Shown here piece by piece: positions 40,386-51,440 of a stretch of DNA of 63,110 nt. Source of the DNA: Bacteroidaceae bacterium (GTDB lineage Bacteria > Bacteroidota > Bacteroidia > Bacteroidales > Bacteroidaceae); contig JAFTNW010000007.1 in NCBI GenBank assembly GCA_017451695.1, forward strand, positions 1 to 63,110. The letters are read 5' to 3'. The notes under the pieces were generated by a model. The model was not told the origin of the DNA. It was given only the letters and a program-made list of their open reading frames with translations, and ran no database searches. Made by a program: the position numbers and the translations under genes. The stretch's first letter is position 1. Each line of letters begins with the position of its first letter.

Positions 40386-41156
40386 ATGGAACGGCTTAAA
40401 CGCTTGCTTGACGAAAAGGTCGCTCAATATAACCGAAAGGATTTTATTAAAGACGACCCGGTGCAGTTCCCCCATCAATTTTGCGATAAACGCGATATTG
40501 AGATTGCTGCCCTGCTTGCATCGGTAATAGCATGGGGTAATCGCAAGATGATAATCAATTCGGGGCAGAAGATGCTTTTCAATATAATGGAGGGCAAGCC
40601 ATACGATTTTATCATGCACGGCAAGCACAGGGAGCTATGCGGGAGCGACAACATACACCGCACTTTTTTTGTGCGAGATTTTGTCTATCTGTGCAACGGC
40701 TTGCAAAGCATATACAAAAAACATGGCTCCATGGAACCGCTTTTTGCAGGTTGCGATGTGTGGGAGGGAATCTCCTCATTGCGCAATGAACTTGCAGCAG
40801 CAAACGGTGGCGCATCTACCAAGCATATATCCAATCCCATAGCGGGGAAAGGAAAGCCTGCATCGGCATGCAAGCGACTGCACATGATGTTGCGCTGGCT
40901 CTCTCGATGCGATGGTATTGTGGATTTGGGAATATGGCACGATGTGGCACCCGCAAAATTAATGATACCCCTTGATGTGCATGTGGCACGCACAGGGCGT
41001 GCCCTGGGGCTAATAAATCGCACACAGAACGATAGAAAAACAGTGGAAGAACTCACGGCGCAGTTGCGTGCCTTCTCTCCCGAGGACCCCGTGCGTTACG
41101 ATTTTGCACTCTTTGGAGTGGGCGTTGCAGGCGACGAGTTCTTCAAACTATTATAA
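40386..41156 (+). CDS. TIGR02757/DUF2400 family protein
   Basis: A 256-residue cytoplasmic protein. The pattern FPHQFCDKRDIEIAALLAS, SGQKMLFNIMEGKPYDFI, CKRLHMMLRWLSR and MIPLDVHVARTGRALGL matches a conserved Bacteroidota family (TIGR02757) without a known reaction, which has a helix-hairpin-helix glycosylase-like fold. It follows dapA by 9 bases. A DNA-repair role is possible from the fold but unproven. Confidence 0.85.
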   Translation: MERLKRLLDEKVAQYNRKDFIKDDPVQFPHQFCDKRDIEIAALLASVIAWGNRKMIINSGQKMLFNIMEGKPYDFIMHGKHRELCGSDNIHRTFFVRDFVYLCNGLQSIYKKHGSMEPLFAGCDVWEGISSLRNELAAANGGASTKHISNPIAGKGKPASACKRLHMMLRWLSRCDGIVDLGIWHDVAPAKLMIPLDVHVARTGRALGLINRTQNDRKTVEELTAQLRAFSPEDPVRYDFALFGVGVAGDEFFKLL

Positions 41157-41207
41157 AACTAAGAATAAAAACAGTATGCCCTCGGGCATTAAACAATAAA
41201 GAATATT

Positions 41208-43487
41208 ATGGCAAAGATAAATAAAGAAGATGCTTTGAACTACCACGAGGGTAAGCGCCCCGGAAAGATAGAGGTAGTTCCCACAAAACCCTATTTCACA
41301 CAGGCCGACCTATGCCTTGCCTATTCCCCCGGTGTGGCAGAGCCCTGCTTGGAGATACAGAAAGACCCCCAGAATGCATACAGATATACCGATAAAGGTA
41401 ACCTTGTTGCAGTTATATCCAATGGTACAGCCGTGCTTGGCCTTGGCAATATCGGAGCACTGAGCGGCAAGCCTGTTATGGAGGGTAAGGGCCTTTTGTT
41501 CAAGATTTATGCAGGTATAGATGTATTTGATATAGAGGTGGACGAGACCGACCCCGAAAAGTTTATAGAGGCTGTAAAGGCAATAGCTCCCACATTCGGT
41601 GGTATAAACTTGGAGGATATCAAAGCTCCCGAGTGTTTTGAGATAGAGCGCCGTCTTAAAGAGGAACTCGATATCCCTGTGATGCACGACGACCAGCATG
41701 GTACAGCAATCATCTCGGCAGCCGGTTTGCTCAATGCATTGGAGGTAAACGGCAAGAATATATCGGAGGTAAAGGTTGTGGTAAATGGCGCAGGTGCAGC
41801 TGCAATTTCATGCACCAAGCTCTATATTGCACTTGGAGTGAAGAAAGAGAATGTGGTGATGCTCGACAGCCGTGGCGTTATCAACACCACCCGCACCAAC
41901 CTCACCCCCGAGAAATTGGAGTTCGTTACATCGCGCACCGATATTAACACCCTTGAAGAGGCTATAAAGGATGCCGATGTGTTCCTTGGTCTTTCAAAAG
42001 GCAACGTGCTCACAAAAGATATGGTGCGTTCAATGGCAAAAGACCCCATAGTATTTGCACTTGCCAATCCTACCCCCGAGATTACATACGAGGATGCCAT
42101 GGACAGTCGCCCCGATGTGCTTATGAGCACCGGCCGTTCCGACTATCCTAACCAGATAAACAATGTAATAGGTTTCCCCTATATCTTCCGTGGTGCGCTC
42201 GACACCGCAGCCGTAGCCATTAACGAGGAGATGAAGCTGGCGGCAGTACGTGCCATTGCCGACTTGGCAAAACAGCCTGTTCCCGAGATTGTGAATAAGG
42301 TATATCATGTAAACCATCTCACCTTCGGCCGCGACTATTTCATCCCCAAACCCGTTGACCCACGCCTGCTTGTAGAGGTTTCTACCGCTGTGGCAAAGGC
42401 TGCCATTGAGAGCGGTGTGGCACGCAAAACCATCACCGATTGGGAGGCCTACAAAGAGCATCTGCTTGAATTTATGGGCCGCGAGTCGAAGCTCACCCAG
42501 CAGATATATGAAATGGCACGTACCGATGTCCAGCGCATAGTATTTGCCGAGGGTGCCCATGCCTCTATGATGAAGGCTGCAGTAAAAGCAAAGGAGGAGG
42601 GTATTTGCCAGCCTATTCTTCTTGGAAACGACGAGATTATTGCCAAAATAGCAAAGGAACTTGGTTTGAGCCTCGAAGGAATAGAGGTTGTAAACCTGCG
42701 CCACCCCAATGAGGCGCCACGTCGCGAGCGTTATGCAAAAATCCTTGCCGACAAACGCCAGCGCAAGGGCTACACATTTGAGGAGGCCAACGATAAGATG
42801 TTCGAGCGTAACTACTTTGGTATGATGATGGTGGAGACGGGCGAAGCCGATGCCTTTGTAACAGGCCTCTACACAAAATACTCAAATACCATAAAGGTTG
42901 CCAAGGAGGTAATCGGTGTCCAGCCTGGTTTCAACCATTTTGCCACAATGCACATCCTCAACTCCAAGAAGGGAACATACTTTGTGGCCGACACACTTAT
43001 AAACCGTGCCCCCACAGCAGAAACACTTGTAGATATAGCCCGCTTGGCCGAGAAATCGGTGCGTTTCTTCAACCACGAGCCCAAAATTGCAATGGTTTCT
43101 TACTCAAACTTTGGTACCGATGAGGGTGGCAGTGCCGAGAACGTGCAGAAGGCAGTAGAGTATATACATCGCGAATATCCCGAGTGGAAGCTCGATGGTG
43201 AGATGCAGGTGAACGTGGCCATGAACCGCGAATTGCGCGATAACAAGTATCCGTTCAACAAACTCAAAGGTGAGGAGGTTAATACCCTTGTCTTCCCCAA
43301 CCTTAACTCGGCCAACTCTTCGTACAAGATGTTGCAGGCGTTAAGCCCCGATACGGAAATCATAGGACCCATCCAGATGGGATTGAACAAGCCTATCCAC
43401 TTTATTGACTTTGAGAGCTCTGTTCAAGAGATTCTTAATGTTACAGCTGTGGCTGCTATCGATGCAATGGTAAACAAGAGAAAGTAA
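41208..43487 (+). CDS. maeB: Malic enzyme with phosphotransacetylase-like C-terminus
   Basis: Oxidatively decarboxylates malate to pyruvate, probably with NADP. The 759-residue protein has a malic N-domain ([12 protein letters not shown], near 40), the NAD-binding domain with [16 protein letters not shown] near 163, and a C-terminal phosphate-acetyltransferase-like domain (about 430-755) that is regulatory in E. coli MaeB. Length matches MaeB. A hairpin follows. Confidence 0.95.
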   Translation: MAKINKEDALNYHEGKRPGKIEVVPTKPYFTQADLCLAYSPGVAEPCLEIQKDPQNAYRYTDKGNLVAVISNGTAVLGLGNIGALSGKPVMEGKGLLFKIYAGIDVFDIEVDETDPEKFIEAVKAIAPTFGGINLEDIKAPECFEIERRLKEELDIPVMHDDQHGTAIISAAGLLNALEVNGKNISEVKVVVNGAGAAAISCTKLYIALGVKKENVVMLDSRGVINTTRTNLTPEKLEFVTSRTDINTLEEAIKDADVFLGLSKGNVLTKDMVRSMAKDPIVFALANPTPEITYEDAMDSRPDVLMSTGRSDYPNQINNVIGFPYIFRGALDTAAVAINEEMKLAAVRAIADLAKQPVPEIVNKVYHVNHLTFGRDYFIPKPVDPRLLVEVSTAVAKAAIESGVARKTITDWEAYKEHLLEFMGRESKLTQQIYEMARTDVQRIVFAEGAHASMMKAAVKAKEEGICQPILLGNDEIIAKIAKELGLSLEGIEVVNLRHPNEAPRRERYAKILADKRQRKGYTFEEANDKMFERNYFGMMMVETGEADAFVTGLYTKYSNTIKVAKEVIGVQPGFNHFATMHILNSKKGTYFVADTLINRAPTAETLVDIARLAEKSVRFFNHEPKIAMVSYSNFGTDEGGSAENVQKAVEYIHREYPEWKLDGEMQVNVAMNRELRDNKYPFNKLKGEEVNTLVFPNLNSANSSYKMLQALSPDTEIIGPIQMGLNKPIHFIDFESSVQEILNVTAVAAIDAMVNKRK

Positions 43488-43504
43488 CACCTATTAAATA
43501 ATGA

Positions 43505-43537
43505 GCAACGGAGCCCGCAAATAGCGGGCTCCGTTGC
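43505..43537. terminator. Terminator-like hairpin between converging genes
   Basis: A perfect 14-bp stem GCAACGGAGCCCGC / GCGGGCTCCGTTGC with a 5-base loop between maeB and the reverse-strand decarboxylase. The T run is weak, so termination may rely on stem strength. Confidence 0.7.
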
Positions 43538-43541
43538 TGTG

Positions 43542-45200
43542 CTATTCCACCATGGGAAGGCTCTTTTTCCATCGCTCGGCATACGAGTCGAGAATACCCC
43601 TTACGCAACGCCCTATGGTGGCGTAATCCTCCTCCTTCAAATTGGCAAGCGACACCCTTATGCTCCATTCCGGTCCATCGAACCCTCCGCCGTTGAGCAC
43701 CACCAACGAGGTCTCCGTCGCAAGGCGATACACCACATCGAGCGGGCTGTAATTAAGGCGCAGAAAACTTGCGAAATCCTCTCCGTAGAATTTCCTTGCC
43801 CACACGAGCAAATCTATCTCCGAGTAGTACCCGGCTCGCAGAGGGTCGGGCGGCAGGGTAAATCCCATGCTCTTCCACAATGTTTGCAGGCGCTTTTCAA
43901 TAATACGATGCATGTTCTCGCGCAATTTATCGCCCTCGCGCTTGTCTATTATTGAGTATAGAGCAAACAGCGTCATCTGCATCTGCTGTGGCAGCGACAA
44001 ACCGGCTGTGTGGTTCAATGCCACCTGGCGGCTGTCGGCCACCATGCGGTCGATAAAGCGCATATCTTCAACATCGCGTCTTATTGAGCCGTATCGCTCT
44101 TGCAGTTCGCTTTTTCGCTTGCGCGGGAGCCGTTTGAGCAGGCTGTCGAATATGTTATCGCGGTGCAGGGCAATTACCGCGGCACGCCATCCTGTTGCTC
44201 CAAAATATTTGGAGAAGGAATATACACAAATGGTGTTGTGGGGTAGGGCGGCATAGAGCGATTGGAACCCCGGAATATATGTGGCATAGACATCGTCGGT
44301 TACAATCATCAGGTTGGGATTCCACCTCTCCACAATGTCCACCAATTGCGCCACGGTGTCGTTGCTTATGGCATAGCTTGGCGGGTTGCTGGGGTTTACA
44401 ATGAACAGTGCTTTGTAGTCGGGTGAGCGCAGTTTGTTTATCTCCCTCTCGTCATATTGCCATGTGTGCAACCCATCCTTGCTCATTTTGTTTGCAGGGA
44501 TATTGGTTACGTTGTACCTGTAACGCCGCATCTGCGGAATCTCTATGTAGGGTGTGAATACCGGTGTCATAAGTGCCACTTTATCTCCCTTTTGCAGCAG
44601 ATAGTTTTGTTGCAGGCTGTCGAATATATAACACATTGCGGCAGTGCCACCCTCGGTGGCAAACAGGTCTGTTTCGCCCTGCGGCGGTCGTCCGGCACAC
44701 AGCTCCTGTGCCAGATAGTCGCGCACTGCAATTTCGCAGAATTTCAATATTCTGTCGGGCACGGGGTATTGGTCGCCTATTACGCTCTCCACCCACTCGT
44801 GTATAAGTTCGTCGGCGTTAGCGCCATGCTCCTCTACCATATAGTTGTAGCACTTTTGCAGGAAAAGGGCTCGCTCCTCCTTTTGTTTTTCTTTCAAGAA
44901 CTCATTAAATCTGCCCGCAATACCCTCTTTTTGTGGCAGTGCGGCAATCCCATCGGCAAATGTCCCGCTGCGATAACACTCGGCTATTGCATATTCACCA
45001 AGCAGGAAAAACGCGTCGCGTGGCAGAGTAACCACCCAATTGGGGTTGCCGCGGCCTGCATTCAGCAGTGTGCGCATCATCTTGCGTATGCTCTCGTCGG
45101 CAAGCTCTATAAGGCGGTTTTTAAGTTCAAATGGGCTTATCTTCTCCATCTCCTTTTCAAAATCGGGAGTATAGCTTTTCTGTGTCAGTAATTTCTCCAT
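43542..45200 (-). CDS. asdA: Aspartate 4-decarboxylase / aminotransferase
   Basis: Converts L-aspartate to L-alanine and CO2 with PLP. The 552-residue protein (start at the ATG at 45200; the longer open frame upstream has no support) has the aminotransferase I fold with the PLP lysine in YSFSKYFGATGWR, NPSNPPSYAIS and DDVYATY motifs. The adjacent antiporter gene ends 20 bases upstream, so the two form an operon for aspartate-alanine exchange. Also called aspD. Confidence 0.93.
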   Translation of the reverse strand: MEKLLTQKSYTPDFEKEMEKISPFELKNRLIELADESIRKMMRTLLNAGRGNPNWVVTLPRDAFFLLGEYAIAECYRSGTFADGIAALPQKEGIAGRFNEFLKEKQKEERALFLQKCYNYMVEEHGANADELIHEWVESVIGDQYPVPDRILKFCEIAVRDYLAQELCAGRPPQGETDLFATEGGTAAMCYIFDSLQQNYLLQKGDKVALMTPVFTPYIEIPQMRRYRYNVTNIPANKMSKDGLHTWQYDEREINKLRSPDYKALFIVNPSNPPSYAISNDTVAQLVDIVERWNPNLMIVTDDVYATYIPGFQSLYAALPHNTICVYSFSKYFGATGWRAAVIALHRDNIFDSLLKRLPRKRKSELQERYGSIRRDVEDMRFIDRMVADSRQVALNHTAGLSLPQQMQMTLFALYSIIDKREGDKLRENMHRIIEKRLQTLWKSMGFTLPPDPLRAGYYSEIDLLVWARKFYGEDFASFLRLNYSPLDVVYRLATETSLVVLNGGGFDGPEWSIRVSLANLKEEDYATIGRCVRGILDSYAERWKKSLPMVE

Positions 45201-45220
45201 AACAATATATTTTAATGATT

Positions 45221-46939
45221 CTATTGACATAATAAAACAATGAATACTCCCCACAGGATAAGCAGTGTATTGCCCACGGCATACGTTACGGTGTAGCCAA
45301 GTGCGGGTGTGTCGCTGCCGATGGTCTCTTGCAGTGCTCCCAACGCTGCTGTTGTGGTGCGTGCTCCGGCACAGCAACCGAGTGCTATGGCGGGGTGGAA
45401 CTTAAACCAATGCACGGCAATATAGAGCCCGAACAACAGAGGAATGCTCGATGCGAAAATTCCGGCGATAAATAGCGACAAGCCCACCTCTTTGAATCCT
45501 TCTATGAATCCCGGCCCGGCAGTGATTCCCACTACGGCAATGAATATATTCAGCCCAAGGTTGTTGAATACCCACAATGCTCCATCGGGTATTGCACCGA
45601 TTGTGGGGTGGTGCGACCTCCACCAGCCAAAAATCAAACCGGCAATCAGTGCGCCACCGCTGCTGCTCAGGCTTATAGGTACTCCGCTTATGTGCAGTGT
45701 GAGGCTGCCAATGATTGTTCCAAGCAGAATACCGAAACTCATAAATACCACATCGGTACTATCTCCGCTTGGTGCGGGGTAACCAATCTCTTTTGCAGCC
45801 GGCTCAACCTCGTATTTCTTGCCTACAATCTCCAAAACATCGCCGGTGTTCAGTTTTGTTCCATTGAGAATGGGCATTTTCACTCCCATGCGAAGAATCT
45901 TCTGTATGCTTACACCATGCATGAATGGCTGTGCACGCAGTTCGCCCACACTCTTGCCGTTGAAACTGCAATCATATTTTCTTCGCCTGCCGGCAACCCT
46001 TGTTCTTATTACCATTACAGGGAATTCCAGGATGGCATCGTCGTCCACCTCGCTGCCAATCCATTTTTCCTCTCCAATGGCATATTCACGGCGGCCGGTC
46101 AGTACCACCTCATCGCCAATATGCAATGTGTCGTTCGGGTTTATACTGTCGATTATTCTTCCATCCTTTCTTATGCGCTCAACAAATAGGCGTTTACCTT
46201 GCTGTTCAAAGAATCGTTCCAATTCTTCTACATTGCGGCCATCCACGAACCACTCATTTTCAACCCTGTATGCACGGAATACCACGGGGCGCTTTGCCTC
46301 CACAAAGCCCGGTTTGTCGCTGTCGTTGCTGCCAAGGTTCTTTTCCAGCTCCCTGCAAGCGGCTCTCACCTTGTCGAATCCACCCAACAGACGAGGCCCC
46401 AGTCGGGCAATAATCCACGCCGAACCGGCTGTGCCGAATATGTAGGTAACAGCATAGGCCACAGGGATTATGTTAATCATTTTCTCCTGCGTGGCCCCAT
46501 CGTAGCCCATCCCTTTTATGGTGTCATCGGCCACACCTATAACGGCGCTTATGGTTTGAGAACCGGCAAGCAATCCGGCCGCTTCTCCCGGGCCGTATCC
46601 CATGATAAGAGATATTATCCATGTGGATAAAAGAATGAACAGGCACATTGTTACGGCAAAATACACCTGTGGCAGCCCCTCTTTTTTCAGTCCGCTGAAA
46701 AATTGCGGCCCCACCTTGTAGCCAATGGCGAACAGGAACATGAGAAAGGCAACCGATTTAAGTGTAGTGCCCACCGGTATATGCAGCTGCCCCACAAATA
46801 CACCGACAAGCAGTACGCTTGTTACTATACCAAGGCTGAATCCCTTGATATGTATTCTTGCAATGAGAAACCCCAAGCCGATAGTGAAATATATGGCAAT
46901 TTCGGGGTGTGAACGCATAAGGTCTATTATCCAATCCAT
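45221..46939 (-). CDS. aspT: Aspartate:alanine antiporter (YidE/AspT family)
   Basis: The 572-residue inner-membrane protein has about ten hydrophobic helices in two halves (residues 1-170 and 385-572) with two TrkA-C (RCK-C) domains between them (about 210-375), the standard AspT plan. It imports aspartate and exports alanine. With cytoplasmic decarboxylation this consumes a proton and generates proton-motive force. It is directly upstream of asdA. Confidence 0.88.
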   Translation of the reverse strand: MDWIIDLMRSHPEIAIYFTIGLGFLIARIHIKGFSLGIVTSVLLVGVFVGQLHIPVGTTLKSVAFLMFLFAIGYKVGPQFFSGLKKEGLPQVYFAVTMCLFILLSTWIISLIMGYGPGEAAGLLAGSQTISAVIGVADDTIKGMGYDGATQEKMINIIPVAYAVTYIFGTAGSAWIIARLGPRLLGGFDKVRAACRELEKNLGSNDSDKPGFVEAKRPVVFRAYRVENEWFVDGRNVEELERFFEQQGKRLFVERIRKDGRIIDSINPNDTLHIGDEVVLTGRREYAIGEEKWIGSEVDDDAILEFPVMVIRTRVAGRRRKYDCSFNGKSVGELRAQPFMHGVSIQKILRMGVKMPILNGTKLNTGDVLEIVGKKYEVEPAAKEIGYPAPSGDSTDVVFMSFGILLGTIIGSLTLHISGVPISLSSSGGALIAGLIFGWWRSHHPTIGAIPDGALWVFNNLGLNIFIAVVGITAGPGFIEGFKEVGLSLFIAGIFASSIPLLFGLYIAVHWFKFHPAIALGCCAGARTTTAALGALQETIGSDTPALGYTVTYAVGNTLLILWGVFIVLLCQ

Positions 46940-47031
46940 AAATATATTTTTTTACGAATGGATAACATAAATAGGGCATTAAAAGTTTTCGTATTCTCAA
47001 TACCCTGTAATAAGTATCAGTGTGCGGAGTG

Positions 47032-49239
47032 TCAGATAATCAAGTCGCGCAGCATGTTCAGCTCGTCGCTTGTGAGGCCGTGAGCGCACAATGCTATGCG
47101 GTCGTTGTTGAATGTTTTTAAGAATGTTTCGTCGTTGCCACATTTCTCTCTTGCCATGCTGTATAGTTCTGTTGCGTGCATGTTGTTATGCGAAACCCAC
47201 TCCACATGTGCCGCATTCATGTAGTCTATAAATGTGGCCTTCTTAAGTTTTAGAATTTTTTTGTAATAGTTGCGGGCCTGTTCCTCTTTGCGTGCAAGGA
47301 ATGAGCACCATGCTATGGCGCGCAGGGCATTGATGTTGTCGGGGCTTAGATATTCCACTTTGAAGAAACGGGCAAACGCCTCGTCATAGCGTTTCATCGC
47401 TGCAAGGCACTCTCCTGTCTGTCGCAATAGCGGCAGGGAGTCGGGGTTCACCTCCTCGGCCAGGAAATAGTAATTCAGAGCCTCGTCAAGTTTGTTGAGC
47501 AGACGGTTACATTGTGCAATGTGTTGTAAAGTCCATGGGTTGTCGGCCTTAATTATATCGGCACGTTTGTACTGCTCAATGGCCTCGTGGTATCTCTCCT
47601 CTTTTTGCAGGCAATATCCCATCTCCTGATAGAATAGGGCATTGGCCTCCACCTCGCCCTTGTGCATGCAATCATAAATCTCGCCGGCATCTATGGCTTC
47701 GCTGTAATAGCATTTTTTTGTGAGGTGGTTGAATATGTGCAGCAGTGCATCGGGCGAGCTTACCAGCTGTGTCAGATATTCGCTCTCCAACAGATTGAGT
47801 GATGAGGCAAACGGGTCGTCAAACTCCTTTCGGAAATCGGACAGTTTGAAGAAACGATACAGGTCCTGTATATACATGTTGCTGTATGCATATGCCTCTT
47901 CGTCGGTCAATGGCTTGGGGGTAATTCCAAGGTTGCTACTCTCCTCTTCGTACTCGGCCATTTCGGTGGTGAGCATATCCATCTGCTCCTTCGGTACACT
48001 CTGGAATGCCAAACAGAACGAGAATTTGTCGCTGTTGCAGAATATGGTAGAGGAGAAAATCTTTTTGAACAGGCTGTTCCTGCTCATAATATCCTTGGGT
48101 AAAGCTCTTGCTATTGCAGGAATTTCTGCGCTAAACGGGCGCAACCAATTCTTTATCTCTCTGAAGAATGGAAATCTTTTAAGTTGTGAGAATGTGCTCA
48201 TGTATAGGTCGGCTCCTTCGCTTTGCCATGCGCTCATCTCCTCCAACTTCTTTTTAATGTTATTGTCTTCCAACCATTTTTCCCATTCGGGGTTTTTGTC
48301 CTCGTCGCTGTCGCTCTCGTCAATGATATCAATGCCCAGCTTGTCTTTGCCCAAGTTGGGATTCTGCAGCATGGCGGGTATAATCTCCTCGCGCATCTTG
48401 CGGTCTATCTTTATGGTTTCGCGACAGTAGAGCAGTTGAATCTGCACCTTCTCTATATAGCGTTTTGTCGCCTCGTTATCCCTCATGCTTTCAATGGCGG
48501 CAATGAGTTCGGGATAATATTTTATTTTATCGTAATTCCAATGCAGAATAATTATGGCCCCCACAATGGCTCTCACTGCCAGCAGAATCTCGTCGTTCGT
48601 GGTGGCCTTGATAAGTGTAACTGCTTTTATGGGCTCAAAGCATTTGAGCAGGCTCAATGTTACCGCGCTGATGATTATGGCACGGTCGTTTACGCTCAAA
48701 GCAATGTCGTTTATTATCTTTGTAATCAGTTCGGTATCGCTTTTGCGCCAATTCGTGCTGCACCATATCATGGCAAAGAGGGTGTCGAGCACTCTTTCGT
48801 GTTCTTCCTCTATATCGATGTTTTTTGTAACATCGCCATCATGCATGAGCGATGCAAGTTCCCGTTTTTCGGTGTTGTTGCACAGTGCAATGTATGTTTT
48901 TTCCAAGTCGTCGAGGTTTATATATCGGCGGCGATGGTTGCAGTATAGTGTGTTGCCGCCCTCGGTGTGGCGTGCCACTGCAATAAGGTCGTTAAGCAGC
49001 ATACATTCGCCCATCAGTTTCATGTATATATCTTTTCTGGTGGGGTCGGGTGTGCCTTTTCCAAGATATTCAAGCAGATAGTTGTACGATGTTTGCATTT
49101 GGTTGAAACGTGTACGCAAAGACCAATCTTGCAAAGTTTCGATATCCTCGCCAAGCATTGCAATAGCCTCTTTAAGTCGGCCGGCAATTATATAATCGGC
49201 AACTTTTTTGTTTATCTCTGTTATACGTTCCTTTTCCAT
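47032..49239 (-). CDS. Tetratricopeptide-repeat protein
   Basis: A 735-residue cytoplasmic protein. The C-terminal third has TPR units (EALNYYFLAEEVNPDSLPLL, FARFFKVEYLSPDNINALRA, ARNYYKKILKLKKA). The N-terminal two-thirds are helical without a recognised domain. TPR proteins scaffold other proteins; the partner is unknown. It lies downstream of pgk in the same direction, with a hairpin between. Confidence 0.8.
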   Translation of the reverse strand: MEKERITEINKKVADYIIAGRLKEAIAMLGEDIETLQDWSLRTRFNQMQTSYNYLLEYLGKGTPDPTRKDIYMKLMGECMLLNDLIAVARHTEGGNTLYCNHRRRYINLDDLEKTYIALCNNTEKRELASLMHDGDVTKNIDIEEEHERVLDTLFAMIWCSTNWRKSDTELITKIINDIALSVNDRAIIISAVTLSLLKCFEPIKAVTLIKATTNDEILLAVRAIVGAIIILHWNYDKIKYYPELIAAIESMRDNEATKRYIEKVQIQLLYCRETIKIDRKMREEIIPAMLQNPNLGKDKLGIDIIDESDSDEDKNPEWEKWLEDNNIKKKLEEMSAWQSEGADLYMSTFSQLKRFPFFREIKNWLRPFSAEIPAIARALPKDIMSRNSLFKKIFSSTIFCNSDKFSFCLAFQSVPKEQMDMLTTEMAEYEEESSNLGITPKPLTDEEAYAYSNMYIQDLYRFFKLSDFRKEFDDPFASSLNLLESEYLTQLVSSPDALLHIFNHLTKKCYYSEAIDAGEIYDCMHKGEVEANALFYQEMGYCLQKEERYHEAIEQYKRADIIKADNPWTLQHIAQCNRLLNKLDEALNYYFLAEEVNPDSLPLLRQTGECLAAMKRYDEAFARFFKVEYLSPDNINALRAIAWCSFLARKEEQARNYYKKILKLKKATFIDYMNAAHVEWVSHNNMHATELYSMAREKCGNDETFLKTFNNDRIALCAHGLTSDELNMLRDLII

Positions 49240-49259
49240 CTTGCTTTATTTGGTCTATA

Positions 49260-49295
49260 AACATAAACAGCGCGGAAAACCACGCTGTTTATGTT
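49260..49295. terminator. Hairpin between pgk and the TPR gene
   Basis: A perfect 13-bp stem AACATAAACAGCG / CGCTGTTTATGTT. A T run follows on the forward strand; on the reverse strand, the direction of pgk, the U-tract is weak but the stem is long. Confidence 0.65.
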
Positions 49296-49317
49296 TTTTA
49301 TTTATATGTATCTCTTA

Positions 49318-50568
49318 TTATTCGCCTTTGATAGCTGCAACACCGGGGAGCACCTTGCCCTCAATAGCCTCGAGAAGAGCACCACCACCTGTTGAGATAT
49401 AAGAAACCTTGTCGGCCATGTTGAACTTGTTTACACAAGCAACAGAGTCGCCACCACCAACGAGTGAGAAAGCACCGTTTGCAGTAGCTTTGGCAATAGC
49501 CTCGGCAATGGCGAGTGAACCACCGATGAAGTTGTCGAACTCAAATACACCTGCGGGGCCGTTCCACAAGATTGTCTTTGCATTCTCAATGGCAGCTGCA
49601 AAATCCTTGCGAGCATCGGGGCCTGCATCAAGGCCTTCCCAGCCATCGGGGATGTTCTTAACATCAACAACCTGAGTGTTGGCGTCGTTAGAGAAATCGT
49701 CGGCAGCTACGCAGTCGGTAGCAAGAACAAGGTTTACACCCTTTGCCTTTGCCTGCTCTATGATGTCGAGAGCAAGCTGCAACTTGTCGTCCTCAACGAT
49801 AGAGTTACCAACCTTGCCACCCTGAGCCTTGGCAAATGTATATGTCATACCACCGCAGAGGATAAGGTTATCAACCTTGTCCATGAGGTTCTCTATGATA
49901 CCAATCTTGGTAGAAACCTTTGAACCACCCATGATGGCAGTGAAGGGGCGTTTGATATCTTTGAGGATGTTGTCAACAGCCTGAACCTCTTTCTCCATCA
50001 AGTAGCCGAGCATCTTGTTGTCAGCATCGAAATAGTCGGCAATTACAGCTGTAGATGCGTGGCGACGGTGAGCTGTACCAAAAGCGTCGTTGATGTAGCA
50101 ATCGGCATAAGAAGCAAGAGTCTTTGAGAACTCTTTCTGAGACTCCTTCATAGCCTTCTTTGCATCGTTGTATGCGGGATCCTCCTTGTCGATACCAACG
50201 GGCTTGCCCTCCTCCTCGGGATAGAAACGGAGGTTTTCGAGCATAAGCACTTCACCGGGTTTCAATGCGGCTGCAGCCTCGGCTGCTTTAGCGCAATCGG
50301 GAGCAAACTGAACAGCAACGCCAAGTTTCTCTGATACTGCATCAACAATCTGGCTCAAAGAGAATTTTGCATTAACCTTGCCTTTGGGCTTGCCCATGTG
50401 CGACATGATGATGAGTGCACCACCATCGGCCAATACTTTCTTCAATGTGGGAAGAGCTCCGCGGATACGTGTATCATCGGTAATCTTGCCCTCTTCGTTC
50501 AAAGGTACGTTAAAGTCAACGCGAACGATTGCCTTTTTTCCGGCGAAATTAAATTTGTCAATTGTCAT
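49318..50568 (-). CDS. pgk: Phosphoglycerate kinase
   Basis: Transfers phosphate from 1,3-bisphosphoglycerate to ADP in glycolysis. The 416-residue protein starts [13 protein letters not shown] and has the [20 protein letters not shown] region and the [12 protein letters not shown] nucleotide loop near 375. Length is normal. A TATTTTTG box lies on the reverse strand upstream at 50647-50640, but no clear -33 partner is visible. Confidence 0.97.
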   Translation of the reverse strand: MTIDKFNFAGKKAIVRVDFNVPLNEEGKITDDTRIRGALPTLKKVLADGGALIIMSHMGKPKGKVNAKFSLSQIVDAVSEKLGVAVQFAPDCAKAAEAAAALKPGEVLMLENLRFYPEEEGKPVGIDKEDPAYNDAKKAMKESQKEFSKTLASYADCYINDAFGTAHRRHASTAVIADYFDADNKMLGYLMEKEVQAVDNILKDIKRPFTAIMGGSKVSTKIGIIENLMDKVDNLILCGGMTYTFAKAQGGKVGNSIVEDDKLQLALDIIEQAKAKGVNLVLATDCVAADDFSNDANTQVVDVKNIPDGWEGLDAGPDARKDFAAAIENAKTILWNGPAGVFEFDNFIGGSLAIAEAIAKATANGAFSLVGGGDSVACVNKFNMADKVSYISTGGGALLEAIEGKVLPGVAAIKGE

Positions 50569-50733
50569 AGTTACTGAAAATTTAGTATGATTAGTAATAT
50601 TATCTGTCTTTCACTTGTTTGGCATAAGGCCATACCTTGCAAAAATAGTGTTTTTTAATAAAAAACCACACTATTATTTTATAAATATTTTGAAACAACT
50701 CTAATTCGTGCAAAAAACCTTTGTGTAGCATGG

Positions 50734-51384
50734 CTATTTGTCGCCAGCGCTCTTCTTGTACTCCTTGCACACAGGGCGTAAGCCACACTCATCGCACAGC
50801 GGGGTACGCGCCTTGCATGTGTATCGTCCATGCAGTATGAGCCAATGGTGAGCCTTGGGAACAATGTCGGCCGGCAGGTATTTCATAAGTGTTTTTTCAA
50901 CGCTGTAAGGGGTTGTGCAACGCTTGGGTACAAGTCCTATTCTGTGGCTCACACGGAACACATGGGTATCCACCGCCATCGCACTCTTGTTGAATACCAC
51001 CGCCTGAATTACATTCGCTGTTTTCCTTCCCACGCCCGGCAAGGTGGTGAGCTCCTCCAGTGTGGCGGGCACTTCACCGCCAAAGTCGCTGCACAGCTTT
51101 TGTGCCATGCCCACAAGGTGTTTTGCCTTGTTGTTGGGGTACGATATGCTTTTTATGTAGTTGAAAACCTCGTCGGGGTGGGCTGCGGCAAGCTCCGCGG
51201 GGGTGTCGTAGCGTGCAAACAGGTCGGGCGTAACCATATTCACCCGTTTGTCTGTGCACTGTGCCGACAGTATAACGGCTATCAGCAGCTCAAACGGAGT
51301 GGTGTAGTTGAGCTCGGTTTCGGCTATTGGCATAGCCTCCTCAAAGTATTCAATTACCTTTTTATATAGTTCGGCGGTTTTCAT
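50734..51384 (-). CDS. nth: Endonuclease III (DNA glycosylase/AP lyase)
   Basis: Removes oxidised pyrimidines in base-excision repair. The 216-residue protein has the helix-hairpin-helix with catalytic Lys in LPGVGRKTAN (near 120), the catalytic Asp in AVDTHVFR (near 139) and a 4Fe-4S site C-x6-C-x2-C-x5-C at residues about 190-206 (CKARTPLCDECGLRPVC). Length is normal. Confidence 0.96.
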   Translation of the reverse strand: MKTAELYKKVIEYFEEAMPIAETELNYTTPFELLIAVILSAQCTDKRVNMVTPDLFARYDTPAELAAAHPDEVFNYIKSISYPNNKAKHLVGMAQKLCSDFGGEVPATLEELTTLPGVGRKTANVIQAVVFNKSAMAVDTHVFRVSHRIGLVPKRCTTPYSVEKTLMKYLPADIVPKAHHWLILHGRYTCKARTPLCDECGLRPVCKEYKKSAGDK

Positions 51385-51401
51385 CAGTCTAATAACAAAT
51401 C

Positions 51402-51429
51402 ATGGCTGCTTGCAATTGCAAACAGCCAT
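51402..51429 (-). terminator. Hairpin after the histidine-phosphatase gene
   Basis: ATGGCTG and CAGCCAT enclose a further palindrome TTGCAATTGCAA, with one mismatched base on each side. It lies between the phosphatase and nth genes. Confidence 0.5.
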
Positions 51430-51440
51430 AACGTGGTTGA

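Noticed and set aside
45201..45377. Sixty-residue N-terminal extension of aspartate decarboxylase
   Set aside because: The extension runs into the antiporter coding region and reads as low-quality sequence; the ATG at 45200 fits the family length.
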